64,000 nt of DNA. It comes from Herpetosiphon gulosus. GTDB taxonomy: Bacteria > Chloroflexota > Chloroflexia > Chloroflexales > Herpetosiphonaceae. The stretch lies in contig NZ_BAABRU010000002.1 of NCBI RefSeq assembly GCF_039545135.1, positions 1-64,000 on the forward strand. Reading direction: 5' to 3'. Positions 60,254 to 64,000 of the stretch are shown piece by piece; the stretch's first letter is position 1; every line of letters starts with the position of its first letter. A program made the translations under genes and the position numbers. The notes beneath the pieces were generated by a model. That model was not told where the DNA came from. It saw nothing but the letters and a program-made list of their open reading frames with translations, and ran no database searches.

Positions 60254-60454
60254 CTATTCGTTTTCTGGTGCTTGATCCAGATCATGGGCTAATTCAGCCA
60301 GTAATTCTTTGGCGGCGCGTTCATTGACTTTGGTTCGCCCAACCTCGGCTTCAGGCGTAATGCCTTCCATCTCCAAAAAATCAACAATATGTCGTTGATG
60401 TTGTTGAAGCAATGCTGGTGTTAATAACTCATCGAGGTGGACAAAAACCTGCAT
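60254..60454 (-). CDS. Small acidic protein of unknown function
   Basis: 66 residues, mostly helical and acidic at the C-terminus (ELLAELAHDLDQAPENE). GGGAGC precedes ATG 60454 by 4 nt. No family recognised. It might be an accessory or toxin-antitoxin-type protein, but no partner is adjacent, so this is not claimed. It has its own promoter region or is the first gene before the acyl-CoA synthetase, with repeat F between them. Confidence 0.5.
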   Translation of the reverse strand: MQVFVHLDELLTPALLQQHQRHIVDFLEMEGITPEAEVGRTKVNERAAKELLAELAHDLDQAPENE

Positions 60455-60613
60455 GAAGGCTCCCGTTTATGCACTGTGGTGGAATCTAGGGGTATGATAC
60501 AGTTTTTTGGGTTGCGCGGCAAGTGGTTTGACCAAGCAATTCCGTTATTAGATGGCTAGTCTTTGCTATACTTAGCACTGCATGTCGATTGCCAATTAAG
60601 GGGATATTTGATC

Positions 60614-61129
60614 ATGGCACATTCAGATGTTTACGATCCAATTCATAACGAATTATGGGCTTTATCGGTGATGGCCAGCACGCTCGATAATGTGCGGGTG
60701 CGGGTTTCTGGCTTGCAACCTGATGTTCAGCAAGAGCGACCACAAGGCTTTGAGCGCTCATTAGCCCATGTAATTGCCAGTCTCCGCCGTGGTGAAGCAG
60801 AATTAATTGAAGTCTTCGAAAAAGCCTTGAAGACTGACAATCCTAGCATCAACACGATTTTCAACCGCTATCCCAAAGCCTTTGTGCTCAATCCAGCTGA
60901 GGAATTGGGTAGCTTTATGGATAGCCGCGAAACCAGCTTGGGCTTATTGCGCAGCCTAACCAGCGCCCAATGGGAGCGCAAAATCAACGATCCTGAGCGT
61001 GGCTTGGTTAGCTTAAGCCAATTGGCGGTCGAACGAGCCAACCTCGATCTCGAAGAAATGGACTATATGGCCCAACTACGTCAGGCGATCTTGCGGCTTG
61101 AGCCAATTCAAGGCAACGACGCTCGATGA
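60614..61129 (+). CDS. Protein of unknown function, possible DinB-like helical bundle
   Basis: 171 residues from ATG 60614 (AAGGGG about 10 nt upstream; a longer frame from 60563 has no site). Predicted all-helical, with helix lengths and a LAHVIASLRRGEAELIEVF segment reminiscent of DinB-fold proteins, but the metal-binding histidines are not clearly present. The stop overlaps the ATG of the next gene (ATGA at 61126-61129), so the two are translationally coupled. A role linked to the downstream acyltransferase is plausible but unproven. Confidence 0.6.
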   Translation: MAHSDVYDPIHNELWALSVMASTLDNVRVRVSGLQPDVQQERPQGFERSLAHVIASLRRGEAELIEVFEKALKTDNPSINTIFNRYPKAFVLNPAEELGSFMDSRETSLGLLRSLTSAQWERKINDPERGLVSLSQLAVERANLDLEEMDYMAQLRQAILRLEPIQGNDAR

Positions 61130-62070
61130 GGGTGCTTTGGCTAATTAGTGTTTTATGTAGCACTGGGCTGGCGCTATTGAGCCTGCCACAGCTACTCCGA
61201 GATGCTCAGCAACGACGCTGGGCAGCTTGGTTTTTAGCCCTGTTTGCGATTGGCAATGGGCTTTGGTTAAGCCAACCGTGGCAGATTTGGGGTCGAATTT
61301 TCGCCGTGTGGATTCCATGCTACCTAGCATTTAAAGGCTGGCGTTTGCTCTATAGCCCCCATGCCCAAACCAAACAACTAGGTTTCTGGCGCAGCTTGGG
61401 ATTTATTTTGTGGTTAGGGATGGAGCTTGAGCCATGGGAATTGCCGCGCCAGCCTGATCTTGCTTGGCGCAAAAATCTACTAATTGGCATATTATGGCTA
61501 AGTGTAGGGCTGGCAATTGGCTTGCTGGCTTGGTGGTTGCCTGCTCCAAGCAGCGCAGTATGGCTACTTTGGCGCTGTTGGCTGGCCTTAGTTGGCTTAG
61601 TAATTGGCCTGTTTTTTGGGGTTACGCGACTGTATTTGACGCTCTGGCAGGCCTTTGGCTGGCAAGTTCAGCACTTATTTTTGCAACCAATCTATGCCCG
61701 TTCGGTCAGCGAGTGGTGGGGCAAGCGCTGGAATTTAGCCGTGCATACGGTGTTAAGTTTGGTGTTTTGGCAACCACTCAAGCCAATCATTGGTTGGCGC
61801 TGGGCGGCGGCGGTGGTCTTTATCGCTTCAGGCTTGTTGCACGAATTGCTGTTGAGCTATCCGGCGGCAGGTGGTTGGGGCTGGCCACTCGGCTATTTTG
61901 TGGTGCAAATTGGGGCGACCAGTTTGGAGCGGCTGCGCAGCGTGCGGGCTTGGTTACGCCATTCGGATCGTCGCCAAGCAAGCTGGACGTTGAGTTGGAT
62001 CATCATTCCTGCGCCGTTATTGTTTCGACCTGAACTAATTTTGGCCCTGTTTGCCGAACATCTAACGTAG
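61126..62070 (+). CDS. Membrane-bound O-acyltransferase, wax-synthase-like
   Basis: 314 residues with about eight membrane helices. The sequence SVSEWWGKRWNLAVHTVL followed by VVFIASGLLHELLLSYPAAG matches the wax-ester synthase-like MBOAT group: a WxxRW region, then a SGxxHE histidine as the likely catalytic residue. Such enzymes transfer acyl groups to alcohols or sugars in the membrane. It is coupled to the preceding gene. Its last codons overlap the convergent pgeF gene (62062-62070). Product unknown: wax ester, glycolipid or polysaccharide acylation are options. Confidence 0.72.
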   Translation: MRVLWLISVLCSTGLALLSLPQLLRDAQQRRWAAWFLALFAIGNGLWLSQPWQIWGRIFAVWIPCYLAFKGWRLLYSPHAQTKQLGFWRSLGFILWLGMELEPWELPRQPDLAWRKNLLIGILWLSVGLAIGLLAWWLPAPSSAVWLLWRCWLALVGLVIGLFFGVTRLYLTLWQAFGWQVQHLFLQPIYARSVSEWWGKRWNLAVHTVLSLVFWQPLKPIIGWRWAAAVVFIASGLLHELLLSYPAAGGWGWPLGYFVVQIGATSLERLRSVRAWLRHSDRRQASWTLSWIIIPAPLLFRPELILALFAEHLT

Positions 62071-62946
62071 CGCTACTAACGCCCCGAAACGTCCAGCAAC
62101 CCCAGCATAATGGCCAAAAAAGGCCGTATCAGGGCAAGCAGTGCAAAGGTCGATTGAATGGATATTGCTGGTTTGCACACCGGTTTGTTCGAGCAAAAAG
62201 CTGATCATGCGGGGTAAATCGAAGAAATATTGCTCATCGCGGATGATAATGCCTGGAGCATTGGGGCCGTGGCGTTGGAAAAAGGCCGGAGAAACGACCT
62301 GTGCCCATGTCAGCGATTGCGCCAGTGCATAGCAACATGGGCCAACCGTTGGGCCGATGCCAACGATCAAATCGCTAGGTTGGCAGGCAACCAAATGGCA
62401 CAATGCCTCAATCGTATTCTCTAAAACATTGTTGACCGTGCCAACCAAGCCAACATTGACCAAGGCCACCGCCTTGCCTTGGCGCGTGGTAATAATCACT
62501 GGAGCAGCATCACCGACCACCATAAACAGCGCCAAATTGCGCGTCGTAGTAATCAGGCTATCAACCCCTTGTTGATTGGGAATGCCTTGAGCATTGATAA
62601 AACTCAGATCACGCGGTGAGGCATCGGCCAACAAGCCTCGCACCGAAATCCGATGCGGCGTGCTATCGATTGGCATGCTATCGGGATCGCTGACCAAGCC
62701 CACGCGGGAACTATGGGTCAGAGCAAAATGCGCCACGCGGCCTGCATCAATTCCGGCGACCCGCGCAAAAGTACGCCGCGCTGCCCCAACTTCGGCAGGC
62801 GGGCCATAACGGGTTGCAAGATTCCCACAGGTTCGGGTCGAAAAACCATGCTGTAAAAACGGCAGCCCGACTAAGCCGGAAACACGAACAATCGGTGAGG
62901 CAACCTCAGGATCAAGTGATGATGCAACAGATGGCACATTCAGCAT
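62062..62946 (-). CDS. pgeF: Peptidoglycan editing factor / polyphenol oxidase (laccase-domain)
   Basis: 294 residues, YfiH/PgeF (DUF152) family. The Cu/Zn-binding residues are visible in FALTHSSRVGLV (His), IGPTVGPCCYALA (Cys) and the C-terminal SIDLCTACP region, with HGFSTRTCGNLATRYG near the start. Members cleave mis-incorporated amino acids from peptidoglycan precursors in E. coli or oxidise polyphenols. ATG 62946 lies about 28 nt after a predicted transcription start. It overlaps the convergent acyltransferase gene by 9 bases. Confidence 0.9.
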   Translation of the reverse strand: MLNVPSVASSLDPEVASPIVRVSGLVGLPFLQHGFSTRTCGNLATRYGPPAEVGAARRTFARVAGIDAGRVAHFALTHSSRVGLVSDPDSMPIDSTPHRISVRGLLADASPRDLSFINAQGIPNQQGVDSLITTTRNLALFMVVGDAAPVIITTRQGKAVALVNVGLVGTVNNVLENTIEALCHLVACQPSDLIVGIGPTVGPCCYALAQSLTWAQVVSPAFFQRHGPNAPGIIIRDEQYFFDLPRMISFLLEQTGVQTSNIHSIDLCTACPDTAFFGHYAGVAGRFGALVALR

Positions 62947-62963
62947 GGAATAGTCCCTGCGCA

Positions 62964-63010
62964 GGTATACGATTCTGATTAGTATACCGTATCGCTAAAA
63001 TCAATGTAAA
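62964..63010 (-). promoter_or_regulatory. pgeF promoter with operator-like inverted repeat
   Basis: Minus strand: -35 TTTACA (63010-63005), 18-bp spacer, -10 TATACT (62986-62981). An inverted repeat, GGTATAC (62964-62970) and GTATACC (62982-62988), overlaps the -10 and start site and could be a repressor site. Confidence 0.5.
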
Positions 63011-63048
63011 GAGATCAGTCTCGTCGGACGATGAGCCAAAATTAACTC

Positions 63049-63077
63049 TCGACTTTCCTGATCGTTAAGCATACAAT
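63049..63077 (+). promoter_or_regulatory. Candidate promoter of small membrane protein gene
   Basis: TCGACT (63049-63054), 17-bp spacer, TACAAT (63072-63077) on the plus strand. The predicted leader is about 80 nt. Confidence 0.4.
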
Positions 63078-63165
63078 AGCCATCTAGCTAGCTGCGACAT
63101 TTCAACCTTTAGCACGTACACCACGGTACTGGTCTTCTTAGTACTTTTTCGCTATGGAGGTGGTT

Positions 63166-63534
63166 ATGCAGAACATAGTTAGTGACACCATGAACTCGAT
63201 CATGATTTGGACGATTGGCGGGTTGGTCTTTAGTTTTGTGCTGATTGTAGTCCTCCGTCGCGCCTTTGGCCCGAATAAAAAGTTGTTGCAACAAGGTTTA
63301 CCAGGCCAAGCCACAATTATCAATGTTTATCAAACTGGCATGATGGTTAATAATAATCCGCAAGTTGGCTTAGTTTTGCAAATTGATGGCCCGTTGGGTC
63401 AATATCAGACCGAAACTAAGGCGGTTATTCCCATGATATCGATTCCACAATTTCAGCCCGGCGCAGTCTTGCCAGTCAAAATTGATCCGAGCAATCGTAA
63501 TAATATTGCCCTTGATATCTACGGCCCGCAATAG
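63166..63534 (+). CDS. Small membrane-anchored protein of unknown function
   Basis: 122 residues from ATG 63166 (GGAGGTGG just upstream; ATG 63154 is too early for that site). One membrane helix (IWTIGGLVFSFVLIVVLRRAF, about 15-35) is followed by a soluble beta-rich domain of about 85 residues with PGQATIINVYQTGMMVNNNP and a KIDPSNRNNIALD tail. The pattern, short anchor plus OB-like domain with a KxDPxN.xxI end, is found in many uncharacterised Chloroflexota and Actinobacteria proteins. It is followed by a strong terminator. Confidence 0.65.
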   Translation: MQNIVSDTMNSIMIWTIGGLVFSFVLIVVLRRAFGPNKKLLQQGLPGQATIINVYQTGMMVNNNPQVGLVLQIDGPLGQYQTETKAVIPMISIPQFQPGAVLPVKIDPSNRNNIALDIYGPQ

Positions 63535-63566
63535 GCCAATAGCCATTTACTCCCCCACCCATGTTT

Positions 63567-63599
63567 CCTGTTTCACCCCTGTGGTGGAACAGGTTTTTT
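63567..63599 (+). terminator. Intrinsic terminator of the small membrane protein gene
   Basis: CCTGTTTCACC (63567-63577) pairs with GGTGGAACAGG (63583-63593, one G-T pair) and is followed by TTTTTT (63594-63599). The terminator lies inside the 3' end of the convergent beta-lactamase-like gene. Confidence 0.8.
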
Positions 63600-64000
63600 A
63601 TTAGGCCAGAGTTCGCTGGTTAGCTGGCGAATCTGTTGACGTGCCGTAGTTGGGTCGGGTACTGCCGCTGCCATGATCACCAAACTATCCCACATGCCAG
63701 CGTTGTAGATTAATGCTGCATCGTGTTCAAGGTCGGCTAGCTCCCCCGATTTGTGGGCGCATACTACCGCTGGTGGTAGGCTTGCAGCTATTTTATCGTC
63801 ACTCGCTGAGTTAACGAGACTCTTTACGAGGGTACTAGCCATTGATCCCCCCTTGGCTATGACATCAGTCATGGTGTGTAACAGCCTTGTTAGTTCTTCG
63901 GCACTAGTATAGTTTTCAAAGCCCTGCTGACGCGCCTGAAAATCGAGCATAATCCGCCCCCAGCGCGTTGCTTGATAACCTGCTTGCTGTAACCAGTTGT
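63573..64000 (-). CDS. Class A beta-lactamase-like serine hydrolase, N-terminus outside window
   Basis: The frame is open to the right edge; an ATG at 63950 is internal, since the sequence reads through NWLQQAGYQATRWGRIMLDF without a stop. The visible C-terminal 142 residues match class A beta-lactamase/penicillin-binding folds: SAEELTRLLHTM, then a CAHKSGELADLEHDAALIY segment where KSG takes the place of the KTG triad of the active site, and MAAAVPDPTTARQQIRQL at the end. The SxxK nucleophile must lie outside the window. Substrate (beta-lactam or peptidoglycan) cannot be told. Its 3' end carries the terminator of the convergent gene. Confidence 0.75.
   Translation of the reverse strand, partial: NWLQQAGYQATRWGRIMLDFQARQQGFENYTSAEELTRLLHTMTDVIAKGGSMASTLVKSLVNSASDDKIAASLPPAVVCAHKSGELADLEHDAALIYNAGMWDSLVIMAAAVPDPTTARQQIRQLTSELWPNKKPVPPQG

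Overview
The window looks like chromosomal DNA of a filamentous Chloroflexota bacterium, most likely Herpetosiphon or a close relative. This is an inference from moderate GC, many Pro/Thr-rich surface lipoproteins, paired TadE/TadG genes, receptor kinases with Pro/Thr stalks, polyphosphate glucokinase, ClbS/DinB-type four-helix proteins and very repetitive intergenic DNA. No sequence search was possible. Start sites were reassigned wherever a Shine-Dalgarno sequence supported it.

Layout. 1-2.5 kb: two Thr-Pro repeat surface proteins and an AT-rich gene whose protein looks like a CARF-type (CRISPR-associated Rossmann fold) sensor with a winged-helix tail, but no CRISPR array. 2.5-8.5 kb: dnaE, with DnaA-box-like sites at its promoter, then cdsA and a DinB-like protein. 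8.8-13.4 kb: an MFS transporter and ppgK followed by a GAF/PAS histidine kinase. 13.7-15.5 kb: four small unknown genes, two of them AT-rich. 15.6-17.3 kb: a secreted golvesin-domain protein behind a long folded leader. 17.3-23.4 kb: TadE, TadE, TadG/vWA and a Kelch-type secreted protein. 23.5-30.4 kb: a large GT-C-like membrane protein and two paralogous Ser/Thr kinases with extracellular calcium-type repeats. 30.5-32.9 kb: tRNA-Gly(CCC), a metallopeptidase remnant, duplicated ClbS-like genes and a hydrolase. 33-38 kb: a PD40 lipoprotein, an RsbW-cNMP-RsbU fusion regulator and a TPR protein. 38-47 kb: nucleotide-sugar synthesis (RmlA-long), ftsY with a coupled zinc ribbon and lipoprotein, and a polysaccharide cluster (two glycosyltransferases, AsnB, GT-C-like protein). 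47-54.7 kb: rpsA with a consensus promoter and ~365-nt leader, a zinc ribbon, an FG-GAP protein, a K+-channel-like protein, cobalamin adenosyltransferase and unknowns. 55-64 kb: cytochrome P450, a TcmP-like protein, acyl-CoA synthetase with MOSC, an MBOAT acyltransferase, pgeF, a small membrane protein and the 3' part of a class A beta-lactamase-like gene.

Several repeat families occupy the intergenic DNA. The clearest is a roughly 169-bp MITE-like element with TA-flanked inverted ends: two near-identical full copies, two longer divergent copies and two core-only relatives. The strongest leads for new biology are the orphan CARF-like sensor, the fusion stress-switch protein, the two structured leaders (golvesin gene and rpsA), the orphan TcmP-like protein and the AT-rich four-gene cassette.
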